Positions 36,250-49,000 of a DNA stretch of 64,000 nucleotides are shown here, one piece after another. Each line of letters starts with the position of its first letter. Within the stretch, counting starts at the first letter, position 1. Location: contig OY986975.1 of NCBI GenBank assembly GCA_963920575.1, positions 3,149,961-3,213,960 on the forward strand, given 5' to 3'. Under the pieces are notes generated by a model, which saw nothing but the letters and a program-made list of their open reading frames with translations, did no database searches and had not been told where the DNA came from. The position numbers and the translations under genes were made by a program. Origin of the DNA: Narthecium ossifragum. Taxonomy: Eukaryota; Streptophyta; Magnoliopsida; Dioscoreales; Nartheciaceae.

Positions 36250-38600
36250 GAAGGTTTTAATTATTAGTATTGTTTGCGGAAAAGCTCCGGACATATCAGT
36301 ATTTGCATTTTGCCTTCTCTGTCTCTCTCGGTGATTTTTTTCGCAAAAGTCCCTCATCATTAAATTCCTTTCAAGAATATAAATGAACTATATCTAGCTT
36401 TTTTATCTGACTTAAGAAAATAACGATCAATTTATATCCTTGATTGGTCGATTAATTTACATTGGCCAAATTAAATTTAATAGGGGAGTAAAATTGCAAG
36501 CTAGAGAGGCATTTATGTTTTTTATTTTTGTTATAGTTTTCCTAACTCATTTAATAAGAAACATTGGACAAATTACCCTTCATTGATCAATTTATCCAAC
36601 CTTAGTTGGTCGATCAGTTTATTTTGCGTCGAATTCAGAGTCAATGTGAGGAAGATTGCAGTGCGCTTTGCTCCTTTTACTATTTTCTAACATAATATTC
36701 TTTAAAAATGAAATTAAATAGATCCTACATATTACTCGAAATACATGAAAGCAGATATATGAAATTAATCAATAATGCACAAAAAGGAAGGCACATGATT
36801 TTTAACGTGGAAAAATCCTAACGGAAAAAAACCACGGGTCCAATGCAGAACCATGCGAAACCAATCCACTAAAAAATAAGAGTACCGTTTACACAAAGTT
36901 AATACGAATTCACTGCACCAACTCCTCACGTACACGCCGTCGTCCTTAAACTTGCTCGACTCCTCGAAACACGGTCCGTAATTATTTTTTTCTTGATTGT
37001 TCGTCTTTGCACCTAGTCGTATCACCACGTCCCCACTATGCACCTGAAATCACCATGCCCTTCCTCTCTTCTTCTGCTCTCTCTCTCTCTCTCTCTCCTC
37101 TTCAATCTCTTACTTTTTCATCTCTCGTTAACGCCACACTTCTCTCCTTTTCCTTTATTTGTTCATCAAGTAGCCGAGCGTTGCCCCCTCTTCTCTCGTG
37201 TATCAGCCAAGCATGCCGTCCTTTTCTTCTGTTGGTTGCCGCTCTCTTTTATCTCCCTTAGTTCCTCATTTTAGCCGAGAGCCGTCCCAGCCCCCCTCCG
37301 TACGCAACCTACCTTTATATATATATGCAGGTAACAACCAGGTTATATATATATATATGCAGGTAACAACCAGGTTATCTATTCAAGCTGTTCGATTCCG
37401 ATTCCGCTTCCCTCCAATCCAACGGCAGTGATTAAACTTTGTTATTAACTTGATCAAACTTGATGTAACTTGAGCCAATTTGATCCCACTTGATCTAATT
37501 TGTCTTCAATTAGTCTTGTATGAACCATATACCCAATCTAACTCATTTAAATGCTAAATTAACAAACTTTGCAAATTTATATGGAATCTAGACGTGATTC
37601 CTTACAAAAACAATTATTGTGATTAGGTGGAAAATGAATATGTAGGATTTGGATCATGGTTGGATCCAAACCAAGTGCCTATTGGTGGTTCTACCGGTTA
37701 AATGACATAATTAGTAGGGTTACTTATTATACTTAGATTAGGCAAGTAAAGTCTAATTGAATTAGGACTCTTGGGCTAGTCAGTCCTCTATAAATATTAG
37801 AAGTCCTTTTAGGGTTTTTGGATGATAAAATTTAGAGACTTCTATGACAACTCATTCCTTTCATTCTCCATCATCACTTCTATGTGAGCGCTGTGAGTGC
37901 GAGAGGTCAGGTTCATGTACTGTGTGAACGAGAGTTGATGTTCTCGTAACATCATCCTACGACAAGCTTCGGTGAGAGGCAGGACATAAGGTAGGGGAGT
38001 ATTTGCGAAAAAGAAGAAGACTTATGTAACGTCGTGAAGTAAATGAAGCTTGACACGAGCAAAAGGGTGCCAAATTTTCTCAAAAGGTAGTAAGTAATTG
38101 ATTACTTAGGTATATAATCAGTCGTAACAGCTCGCAAAAGAGAGGAATTATGAGATCTTGATTGACTTCTTCAGCTTGAAAGCAGCAAAGCACGAAGCTC
38201 CCACGCAACTTCCTCTCCAACAAAATTAATTCCGACGTAACCACCTCCATGCAAGCATGCATGATTCGTTGCACTTGCACCTTCCTCTCACCTTCCCACT
38301 TGCTATCTTTACCACACTCTTGCTGTCTCTATAGTCTATATATCCATAACCTTTGTAGCTATTTAATCCAGAGGTCACTAGACTCGCTACAGTACTGTTT
38401 CTTCTACCAATGGACACTTGCTACTACTACAAGCTAGTAGCATTCTTAAGTGATCATCCGAGTGTTTCTCTCGTAAGAGCTTCAAGTTAATTAGACACGC
38501 TCACCACAATTCGTACGTCGGACGAAACCCAGCGTACCTGCATGCACTCCCATGGTCTCCATGACAGCTGTCCGGACCGGAATCTAAATCTGGGACGCGA
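36250..38600. other. Intergenic DNA with microsatellites and LTR-like scraps
   Basis: It contains a CT run near 37078-37100, a two-copy 32-bp repeat with ATATATGCAGGTAACAACCA at 37321 and 37353, and a TATAAATA-bearing stretch near 37790 that looks like an old LTR promoter. No gene is recognised; the short frames are low complexity. Confidence 0.45.
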
Positions 38601-38606
38601 ATACGG

Positions 38607-38962
38607 TGAAGCTTCCTGCGTTTAGATGAGGATGGAGACGATAAGGTGTCGAGCGAGGAGTTGAGGGCTTTTCTTGAGTGGCCTGTCCGGCGAGGGGTGT
38701 TGCCGGGCGGAGGGGGCCCTGCTGGCGGTTGTGAGGGACCTCGATGGAGATGGGGATGGCTTCTTGGATTACCTGGACTACTTTGTGCGGCTCATGGAGT
38801 TGGGCTCCGAGGGAGAGGGCCTTTGAGATGTTTGAGCTAGAGAAGGCTGGTCCGGATGCATCACCGGCGCCCTGCGGCGGTTGCTGAGCCGCCTAGGGGA
38901 TGTTAGGGCGAGGTAGGAGTGTGTGGCGATGATTAGGGCTTATGATTTAGATGACAATTGTT
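38607..38962 (+). pseudogene. Decayed calmodulin-like (CML) pseudogene
   Basis: Broken frames follow the same order as the intact CML at 31176-31751: EF-hand 1 DEDGDDKVSSEELRAFL; then, after a frameshift, EF-hand 2 DLDGDGDGFLDYLDYF; then AFEMFELEKAG; then, after another frameshift, GALRRLLSRLGDVRAR; a TAG stop; and ECVAMIRAYDLDDN. At least two frameshifts, two stops and loss of the last EF loop make it non-functional. It lies in the opposite orientation to the intact gene, about 7 kb away. Confidence 0.85.
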
Positions 38963-39031
38963 AGAGGAGTTGAAATCATCCTCACTTGATCAATGTATTG
39001 ATAAGGTTGATATACACATGTGTACATATAT

Positions 39032-39522
39032 TGATGTAGGACAAAACCCGGACGACCCTGATCGTTGGATGAGCATAACTTTCGATCCGGGTGTCCGATC
39101 GGGGCATGGGACCGGTCGAAACGATCGGGTCGACGAGCCCGTCAAGAATCTCCCAAATTCCCTCTCCATTTGGCTTAAAATTCAGTTTTTTCGTAAAACT
39201 TTCCTTTTTAGGCATTTTGTTCGGGTCCTTTCTATTTTTGGCAAATTTCCTGTTCCTACTAGGTTTTCTCCTATTTAAATTCCGGATTTAGTATTTGGAT
39301 TAGGATAATGATATTTGAGTCCATGTTTGAGTCCATATTGAGTTGGTCTGGTCTTTCCTTAAACCTATAAAAGGAGGCCTTAGGTTTTGTAAAGAGTCGG
39401 TTTTGGTTGATGAATAAAATTAGGGTTTTTTTTTTATTTCTTCCTCATAGAAATTTGGTTATCTCTTCCATAGAGAGTTTGGTTGTCTCTCCCATCGAGA
39501 GATCCACGTTACCCCTGCGCCA
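39032..39522 (+). mobile_element. LTR-like fragment with its own TATA box
   Basis: It starts TGATGTAGGACAAAACCCGG and has CCTATAAAAGGAGGCC near 39363. It ends near GCGCCA, followed by a TGGTATGC resembling a primer-binding site. No target-site duplication was found, and it abuts the copia 3' end. Confidence 0.4.
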
Positions 39523-41632
39523 TATATGGTATGCTTTACCTCAGGAAGAAGATAAGAGAATATACAATATATACAAGTAACACTCCCCCTCAAACTCAAG
39601 GTGGATCAAACACTGAGAGTTTGCCTACAAGATATCTAAATCTAGAGGTAGGTTGAGACTTCGTAAAGAAGTCGGCAATCTGTCCGGCAGAATACACATG
39701 GGGGAGGAGAATGGTGCCAGTCTGAAGATGCTGACGAACAAAGTGACAATCGAGCTCTATATGCTTCGTTCACTCCTGAAATACAGGATTGCTGGCAATC
39801 TGCATAGCACTGCGGTTATCGCAGTATAGTGAAGTAGGTCCCGAGGAAGAGATACCAAGGTCACAAAGGAGTCGTCGAAGATGAACGATCTCCTTTGTAG
39901 TGGTAGACATGGCACGATACTCAGCCTCATTACTAGAAAGAAAGACAACATCTTGTTTCTTACTGCGCCAAGAAACAAGAGCGTCTCCAAGAAAGATACA
40001 AAAGTCAGTAGTCGAGCGTCTAGTCGTAGGATCACCGGCCCAATCCGCATGAGGTTAAGCATGAAGTATGAGATCAGAGCTGGAGGCATAAGAAGAGACT
40101 GAGTGGTGGTACCACGAAGATAATGAAGTATTCAAAGAAGAGCAACATAGTGAGTAGAGCGTGGTGCGGTAACAAACTGACTCACAGTGCTGACGGCATG
40201 AGAGATATCTGGTCTAGTGATATACAGGTAAACAAGCTCTCCAACTAGCTGTCTATAGTGCGTGGGATCCGAAAGAGGCTCACCTTCAGTGGGACGGAGG
40301 CGAACATGGAGGTCAAGAGGTGTGTCTACAATGCGATCATCCGAGATAGCTACTCGACTAAGGATGTCAGATATGTAAGCGTTGCTGAGAAAGTAAGATC
40401 CGACGTTCGCCCTGAGCAATCTCTAGTCCCAAAAGTAATGTAGAGGACCTAAATCCTTCATCTGAAACTGACTTCGAAGGTGAGCCTGAAGAGAGGTAAT
40501 AGCAGCAGAGTCATCTCCGGTGATAATCATATCATCAACACAAAGGAGTAGAATCGCTCGCCCCTGGGATGAGGACCGCACAAACAGAGAATGGTCTGGA
40601 GCACTCTGAACAAAACCAGCCTCTGTGACATAACTGCGGAAATGCTCAAACCAGGCACGAGGAGCCTATTTGAGTCCTTAGATGGCACGACGAAGACGAC
40701 AAGTATGACCAATAGGAGCAGAGAGACCAGAAGGTGGATGCATGTGGACAACCTCTGAGAGATCTCCGTGAAGAAATGCATTCTTCACATCCATCTGAAG
40801 AAGAGGCCAATGTTGAGCGGTAGCAACTGCAAGGAGAGTTCAGAGAGTTGTCATCTGAGCAAAACCATACTCATAATCAATGCCATACTCATGAGTAAAA
40901 CCACGAGCAACTAATCGGGCCTTATGCCGCTCAATAGAGCCATCAGGTCGCCGCTTGAACTTGAAGACCCATTTGCAGCTAACAGGTTCAATCCCAGGAG
41001 GAAGAGGAATAAGATCCCAGGTGCGAGTATGAGCGAAAGCGCTAAGCTCCTCTGCCATAGCCTCTTGCCATTGTGGAAGCTGGGCTGCCTCCTGATAAGA
41101 TATGGGCTCCTGATCAAGACGAATGACGGATAGAAAGGCATGGAACTCAGGAGAATATGATGCAACATATGACCAACCATATATGCTGGGAGGGTGGTGA
41201 ACTCGCCGAGAATACCGAGGAGGAGGTGTAGAGACGACAGTAGACAATGGAGAAGAGGCAACCAGTGGAGAGGGAAGGCGATCCACAACAGAGGAAGTGT
41301 CACTGGTCGTAGGGGGTAGGGGTCGATGGGACTAACGGATAGGATGGAATAGGATAGGGAGATAATCAAGGATGGGGAATGGAGGTAGATGCTGAAGGCG
41401 AGATAGATAAAGGCCGAAGAAATAAAGTGAGATCTTGCGAGGAAGAGGAATAATAAGAAACATCCTCAAGAAAGAACACATGGCGAGAAATGCGAAGACG
41501 CCGTGTCACGGGATCATGACAACGATATCCCTTGTGTTCAGAGCTAAGGCCTAGTAGAACACAACGGACCGACCGGGCAGATAATTTGGTCCGCTTGTGA
41601 GGAGGAACTAGTCTGGAGGATGGATAGCTAAA
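39523..41632 (-). mobile_element. Ty1/copia retrotransposon remnant, 5' truncated
   Basis: Minus-strand order: end of integrase (RSVRCVLLGLSSEHKGYRCH), reverse transcriptase (CKWVFKFKRRPDGSIERHKA; catalytic box LLCVDDMI in place of YVDD), RNase H (HADWAGDPTTRRST, YCDNRSAMQIASNPVF, TKHIELDCHFVRQH). A polypurine tract (GAGGGGGAGTG) and the TGTTACTTG start of the 3' LTR follow at 39582. Stops and frameshifts are scattered along it. The left part (gag, protease and most of the integrase) is missing where the Mutator-like element begins near 41632. Confidence 0.85.
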
Positions 41633-41982
41633 TGGTATGGTGATGAGATTTTTGAGGTGACTTATAAAAAGGACACATTCATGGTGGACTTGACTATCAG
41701 ACCATGTAGCTGCAATGCATGAAATCTGACTGGACTGCAATGTCCGTATACAATTGCATGCATCTTCTTCTATGGCAGACAAGTTGAAGATTATGTGGAT
41801 GAATGATATAGCAAAGAGAAGTACCTATTGAGCTACAATCCAAATATCAGATTGTTGAATTGCCCAATACTTTGGCCTAAGGCAATTGAAGAACCAATCC
41901 TTCCTCCTCCATACAGGAGGCAACCAGGAAGATCTAAGAAGCTCAGAAAGAGGGGTATTGATGAGCCCCCCCAAGGGTTTAC

Positions 41983-43630
41983 TGATAAGACGTGAAAAAG
42001 ACACAAATCGCCCTTTTAACTAGCTCTTGTTAGTCTCCGAGCAATACTATTTTGATTTTCTTTTCCCCATTTCAGGCTTAAGGACCCTTAGCGAAGATTA
42101 GATCACGTTTGGTGCTAAAACAAACAAATAAAGAACCTGCTAGGAGCTAAAGAGCAAAGGAGCAAAGATGTGCCATCTTTGACATCAAAACTGTACATTC
42201 TCATAACGAACCAGATGATGTGCTATACATGGTTGGAAAGCTCTGAAAGTCTAGTTTCTGAGAGTTTTTACGGTTCGTGATTTGGAGTTTCCTAGAAGAA
42301 GTTATGTTATTTTTAGTACAGAGATGCAGAGAAAGAAGCTATGGAAGAAAGAGATAGATCTGATGATGCAATCCAGATCGATCCGATTTTTGTGTCAGCC
42401 AGCTAGCCGCTGTTTTTAGCATGACAGAGAGTTGATAGAGAGCACTGTTCATCCAGATCGATCTGAGCCAAACCAGATTGATCTTTGTCGGGAAAAATCA
42501 GTTTTTGAAGTTCACGAGAGAAGCAGATCGATCTTATCCCAAAGAAGATCGATCTCTTTTGGTGCTGCGGGAAATATCAAGGGCTGAGATCTAATCCGAG
42601 TTAGGGTTTTTACTAAAGCCTATATATAGACCTTCTTTGGGGATTTTAGGGAGCCTTCGATGGCCGAATTTTCTTCATCTCTTAGGGTTTCTCTTAGTTT
42701 CTTTTCCACAAATTAGGTTAGATCTTTGGTGGAAGATCCATGGGTGGAGCGCAGCGACAACCTTCATCGACGGATCTCCTTCCTAAGATGAGTAACTAAT
42801 ATCTATTCGAGGGATTTCTACGATGTATTAGAGAATCTATCTAGGGATTCCTATGGATTGAAGCATGTATTCTTTTGATGGTTTTTAATGGATTAATCTT
42901 TTATTGGTATATCTTTTTGGTGTCGATTTACATGGTGGATGAATGATTTCTTCTATTGTGCCCTAGATCTAGGTCTTGTGCATGTTAGAGGCTAGGATTG
43001 GGATCATTTCATGATGCTTTCATGCTAGTTACATGTTTGATCTATGTTTATGAATCCTAAACCCTAGATTAAGATTATAGGAGTGCTAGAACTACTACCT
43101 TGGTGCTAGAACCACTGAGACCTATATTCTTAACTTATCATTCGTTCCTTATTATTATTGATGTGCCAACCTCAAAGTGCTAGAATCACTTTGATTTATT
43201 CACCAAATATCCATTCGTTGATGTTAGTCATTCTGATGAAGACTTCTTACAAATCTTTGTTGAGCGGTAGGGGTTCTAGCCATTCACCTATCGACTAGTT
43301 AAAACCATTAACGCTTAATTGAATTGCTTTTATCCTAGGAATACATAGTAAGTTCTTTATTATGGATTAGAAATCTCTTGGCCGTTTATCTTATTATTAT
43401 TTTGAATTAGTTTAATCTTAGTTAAGAGTAGTTTAAACCAAAAAATCATTTCCTTCATCAATCTTTTGATTTAAAACTATACGAGGTAATTAGACTTAAT
43501 ACTTCTTTTCCCCGTGGACCGACTCGGACTCATTGCTATCTACCCATAAAGTAGTTAGTTAGTGATTCGGATTATAAATTTCTAATTTTGGCGTACTTGT
43601 TAAGACTACGACACTTTTCAATGCGTATCA
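41983..43630 (+). mobile_element. Solo LTR, 1648 bp, TSD TTTAC/TCTAC, inserted in the MULE
   Basis: It begins TGATAAGACGTG and ends ATGCGTATCA. Flanks are TTTAC (41978-41982) and TCTAC (43631-43635), one mismatch. TATATATA lies at 42620. It shares AAGATGAGTAACTAA and the TGATAAG start with the LTR at 33480, so it is the same broad family, and it also holds several GATCGATC sites (42360-42560). Removing it rejoins the MULE frame. Confidence 0.85.
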
Positions 43631-44349
43631 TCTACTAGGCTCAATAGGGTAAACTATAGCTTGAAATGCAGTAATTGCTGGGAATGGGGCCACAATAAGA
43701 GTTGTAAAAAGCCTCAACTTCCCAAACCCTCTAATAGCTTGGCCCCTAAGACATCCACACCAGCAAGCACATGAGGTACAAAGGCTGCTGTAGGAGGCAT
43801 GGATAGAGGGAAAAGAGCCAGGGGAGGAACTGGAGTAGGGAGTACTAGTGTAGGGGATTGTTCAGGTTCAAGAGTTGGTAGGGGGGCTGGCAGAGGAGGC
43901 AGTGGAGGTACATGAAGAGGGAGTACTGTAAAAGGAGTTGGTACAACTAGTAGAGGGGCTGGTGGAGGAGGCAGGGGCAGAGGGAGGGGAGGAGGGATCA
44001 CTCTAGTGGTTCCAACAATGATTGGATGTCTTATGTTGATTAATTGGCATGACATGACCCAACCAAGTCAGATTTTTGGATCCCAGTCTAGTCAATCTGG
44101 TAGTAGTGGGTCTCAGCCAAGACAAACTGGTAGCAGTGCTTCTGACAGAGGGGTCAATGTATGGGTTCCACCAAGGATAAGTTGTTACTTAAACCATAAA
44201 TTACTCTTTGCATTATTATGTTGACTACCTTCTATTATGTATTTTGATGCAGACTATGACTCAACCATGACATATATTTGGATATTAGCCCAGACAAACT
44301 GACAACACTACTTTTGGTAGAGGGTTCAAATCAAGGGTTCCACCTAAGG

Positions 44350-46751
44350 TGTCGCGCCCCTACTCGCGAAAGCCCAACCGGTCCGGGCGACGCGAACCGG
44401 AACCTAACAAAATGCGAAAAAAGACGGCGAGGGTTCCCTCTAACCTATTGGTCTCCCTAACAATTCATCAAAAGCGCCCTCAATTAAAAGATATTAATTT
44501 AATGAAACCTCGAACCACAGATTTACAAACCCAAAAAGTGTTTAATATACATATCCTTGGAGAGGGGAAGATCCAAATACAACATTACTCCCGTAGGAGA
44601 CTAACTAATAAAAGGTATAAAAGCAGTAAAGATCGCCACCTCTCAAAGTCCACCAGGCGCCGCCGCACCGCCGACCAACTGCCCGGTAGGGGCCACAGAA
44701 GAAGAACTGGTGCCTGCACCTGCAAAACGCAGCCCGGGTAGGTGCGAACACTAAGCTCAGTAGGGTTCTACACTACGACACACAGAAGGAAGAGGGAAAC
44801 GCAATAGTGTCGCCCTCAAGTAAGACCTGGGTGTATACAGAGGTCCCATAACCCCACCGCGTGTCCCTGAGGCCCAGGAGCAGCACTCAGTAAGCTCAAC
44901 AAACACTGCTGACTCACATGCAGGGACCCGACACTGCAGGCGGGAAAAGGCACCGCTGAGGGGGCCTCTCCTCCACTCAAGAGTCAACACAGTGGAACAC
45001 CGGCTACACCTCAGCATCCGACTCGAGGCCGACACGACCTCTACAATCATCAAGTAACAAATGTACCAGTCATCTAAGCCTATCATCGAATCGACTGGAC
45101 ACCACAATTCGAACCGGGTCCAAACTACCCAACCCCGGTCCTAGGGCTAAATCCGAGCTTCCAGCCTCGGGACGGCGACCTACAGATCACCCATGCCCTA
45201 ACCATGCAACTAATGCACAAATCAACAATGCATGTTATGAACATACACAAACAGGAGATAGACATGCAACAGTATGATAAGGCATCAGATAAGTCAACCG
45301 GATCGCTACAGCGGTACTATCAACCGCTGCCAGCCGATCCGTAGCGGGTCCCGGCATTACGACGGCACCGCGACCGTCAATCGCGGACTCCTGCAACGGT
45401 AAGCAACCCCGAAAACAATGATGAACAGTAACCAATATAATATTATATTCTGAAATATAATATTATATTCAAAACACCAAAACCTCTACCTAGAGGCTAA
45501 TTGATCCCGTCGATCCGACGTCCAAACGACGTCGGAATCAAGATCCAACTTAGACAACAGTAGATCTACATACCGGGATCAACATATCCAAAATCCATAA
45601 TCATCCAACGGTTGGATTAACGAAAAAACACTAATCAAAACCGCTACAAATAGTCAATAAAACCCCATCAGTCTGCTTTGGGATCGATCCGGAATGTTTG
45701 GATTGATCCAGAAAATATTGGATCGATCCGAACCATTTGGATTGATCCGAACAGCTTCTTACCAGGCCAGCTTCAGATCAGCCTCGTCGCATGTCACGAG
45801 AAAAATCACCAAAATTCGTAGAAAAATCCAAAAACTACGAAATAAGCTGGAATGGAAAGATAACTCAGAGATCTACAACTCTTATGTTTATCATAAGTCA
45901 ATATCATGCTTTTACAAACCGGAAAACGTGCCGTAAACCGGCTGTTCCTCAAGAACAGAGAAACCGGAAAAATCCGAGTTTAACATGCTTAAATCCTACT
46001 AAAATCTCAATCAAAGCTTATGAAATTTATATCAGAAATTCTACTAAGCATGAGGAATCCAACAAGACAAAGATCAACAAGATCCTACGGCTAGATTAAG
46101 AGAACACCCCTAATCTAACTCAAGTAGGTAGAAACCTACCGGAAACGCACTCCTTGGCTGGTTCCCCGCGAACTGGTCACCAACGCAGCTCCAAAGCACA
46201 CCAGGGATCTTCCTCATGCCGCCACAGTTCCAACGAGCCTTGGAACACCCAAAACGGTGGCCGGAGGAGGGAGAATGAAGAAGAAGAAGTGGCTGTCGGG
46301 AAAAACAGAGGAAGTAGCGCTTGCGGGAAGAAGAAAGAAACAGGAAGATGAGGGAAGAGGAATCAGAAGGAGAAGAGGAAGAAAGGGGAAGGGGAAAGCC
46401 GGGGGAAGAGGGAAAAAGGTGAAGGAGGGGAGGGAAAGTCCTCCCCTTCTGACAGGGGAGAGCGACGGCCAACGGCGACCGTTCTCGCAAAGGAAGACAC
46501 CGACATGCTACAGTGTCTGGACCAATCCAACACCATGATGGATCGATCCAAGACAAGGATGGATCGATCCAACACAATTGGATCGATCCGAACAGGTAAA
46601 AAAAAAACCCTAACGGATCTAATCGAACACAAATATCAATCAGAGGTTGTGTGTGCACACGCGGGTGTGAAACAAACCGACAAGGCGCAATTTACCAAAT
46701 TGCCCTTGAGGTGTACAACGAGCCATAGGGGTTGAGGGACAGGTCCTCACA
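44350..46751 (-). mobile_element. Solo LTR, 2402 bp, Ty3/gypsy-like, TSD TAAGG
   Basis: On the minus strand it begins TGTGAGGACCTGTCCC and ends GGGGCGCGACA, like LTRs of several plant Ty3/gypsy lineages. TAAGG lies at 44345-44349 and 46752-46756. It carries GGATCGATCC sites at 45681, 45720 and 46538-46590. No internal genes remain. Confidence 0.9.
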
Positions 46752-47900
46752 TAAGGTAAGTTATACATGAGCATGCATCAAACTGTCATGGTTGATGTTG
46801 ATGCTGATAGTGTTTGATTACATATTTTTGTGCAGCCTAGCTCTGGAAATAATTATGTGGGCCACAACAACAATCTGGAGTTGGCCAGCAGCAAGAAGCT
46901 GGAGTTGGATAACAACAGCAAGACCAAGTTGATCAACACCAAATCACTGGGAACAGGATATGGAAATATTGAACTATGGATGACAACCAGATTTAAAGTT
47001 TTGTATTTGACGGAAATATTGAACTATGGAGATATTGAACTATGGATGGTGGGATGAGTTCTAGGGAAGTTTTTGTATTTACTGGAACAAACTGAAGTAG
47101 AAACTTGACATGATTCACTATTGTTGTATCAAGTTTTGTAGCAACAATGTTTGATTGTAGCTTGAACTTACTTCAATGTTGCAGTCATTTTTGTATCGTG
47201 CTGGCAGATTTGTATATTCTTCCAGGGCTTTGTAGTGAATACATTTGTATGATTGTAGTGACTGTATGATGCTGGAGTTGTGTAAAATGTTGATTTTTTA
47301 CCTTGCTAGCTTGTGTCAACGGATGGAACTACTTTTGTTGTATGTACGTGGAACTACTTTTGTCATATAGATGGAACTAGCAGTTGCTTGTGGATGAATT
47401 GTAACAAGCTGGAATTAACAGTTACTTTTGTCAATAGATGAAACTACTTTTGTATGTATGTGGATGAACTGTACCAAGCTGGAATTGTACTGAATCCAGT
47501 TGCTTGTTTATTCTAGGAATTGAAGAGTAGATTGTAGATCGCAAATTGCACATTACAAGCAAGAGTTCATTACATATTTGCAGATTGTTTATTCCCCCAA
47601 TTGCAGATTGCACATGACATATTTGATTCATTATAATACAATTCATTGCACTTCAGGAGAAGCTTACACTTCAAGAGAATTGAGACAGAAGCAAAATAGA
47701 AAAAGTACAATTGTTCAGGACACTATCAAACTAATCATGTATACCCTGGCTCTAGCATTTAATTGACTTGTTTGCAATTCCATGTTGACCAATGTCTCTT
47801 CAGTGAATGCAGCTCTTCCCTTATATGAAAGTACTCCATCTCAGACTCCATTCTTTGCATCTCTCTAGCATTGATGACATTCTTTCCATGTTCACTTATC

Positions 47901-49000
47901 TCTCCATCACATCATCGGAAAAAAATGCAACCACCACTCTCCCGTGAAAAACAAATACAGAACATCATTATTTTCCCCCAAGTAACTTGGGCAACTAAAA
48001 AATCATAAGAAATCAACTAGTATTGAAGCCCTCTGTCCTCATCCTACCGCATAACTTGGACAACCAAAAAATCTCCTTCCAGGATTTTGTGGAGTCTAGG
48101 ATGTCTTTATTGAAGCCCTTATTCCACATTAACTTTCTCAATCATCCAATCGAGAAGAGGATATGGAACTTCTCAGTGATAGATATCTCCCGGTCATGGT
48201 GTTGGTGTGAATTCAAGGGGAAACTTCTCAATGGCACGGATTACCTTAGAAAAAACCAAAATTTAATACAGAATAGCATAATGTAGGGCACGGTAGAGGC
48301 ATAAGACATATATGAATTGGCTTGGTGGTCAAATTCCAATGGAATCGCCTGGATGAACTTCCTCCCCAAGGTCTGACATGGAGAACCCTAGCCCCCTTTT
48401 ATTGTTACCGTTGGAAAACAGTTGGTATTGCCCAACCAGTTCTAGGACGACAGAAGAAGGCGAATACCGCTCACGTATGGCACGTGAGCGGTTTCTGTCA
48501 ATTTTTCCTAACGACAAGAACAAAAATGCACCTTATTCAAACGTTAGGGGTACCAAAAGGTACTATTTTATTTTATAAGATAGTAGATTGCGTATTACCC
48601 AAAGTCAATCGCAGTAAAAAAGTACTTTACCCTTAAAAGTATTTATCCCTTTTATTTACATGGGGGAGGTGGGATATGTAATCCCATGAGATAAGATTCA
48701 TTGGATTAAAAAATAAAAAAGTTTAAATATTTGATTAAATTTTCTCCCAACTTATCCTTTGTCTTACCAAACATGAGAAGAGTTTAACCCCTCACATCAT
48801 CTCCTGGGAGAATATATCCCAAGATATAATCTCTCGGGAGATTATATCCACCCCTATCCTGTGCCGCGAAACAAACGTGCCTAATGTTATTCAGGCTTAT
48901 TACGCCTTTGTTTTGAAGCTGAACACAATTAAAAGCCATAATTGGAGGAGACGAAAAGGCCTTAATAAGTGGTAATCTGAAAAATACAGAAAGAAAATAA
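47901..49000. other. Intergenic DNA, possible MITE relic at its right side
   Basis: The stretch around 48650-48890 has ATCCCATGAGATAAGATTC-like and GAAACAAACGTGCC sequences that recall MITE ends, but I could not pair two termini. No gene is seen. Confidence 0.35.

Larger units (their letters stand above)
41633..47900 (+). mobile_element. Mutator-like element (MULE) transposase 3' region, decayed and split by two solo LTRs
   Basis: Pieces on the plus strand: 41640-41982, 43631-44349 and 46752 onward. The first has the SWIM zinc region (RPCSCNA, then a TGA where Trp is expected, then LTGLQCPYTIACIF) and the tail LPPPYRRQPGRSRKLRKRG. The second starts LNRVNYSLKCSNCWEWGHNK, a zinc knuckle, then a Gly/Arg/Pro-rich region. 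The usual SWIM His is Tyr and the knuckle is one residue short before its last Cys. Repeated exon-like pieces follow (VPPR/VPPK before GTAAGT-type donors). The right border is uncertain. It is a dead transposase. Confidence 0.65.

Noticed and set aside
37007..37274. Ser/Leu-rich open frames
   Set aside because: Driven by a CT run; no domain or splice context.
43714..44055. Pro-rich minus-strand frame
   Set aside because: Antisense of the Gly/Arg/Pro-rich tail of the MULE transposase.
46110..46658. A 182-residue minus-strand frame
   Set aside because: It lies inside the solo LTR at 44350-46751 and is Ser/Phe/Leu-rich without a domain.
48650..48890. Another MITE
   Set aside because: The right side resembles a terminus, but I could not find a matching left terminus or target duplication.
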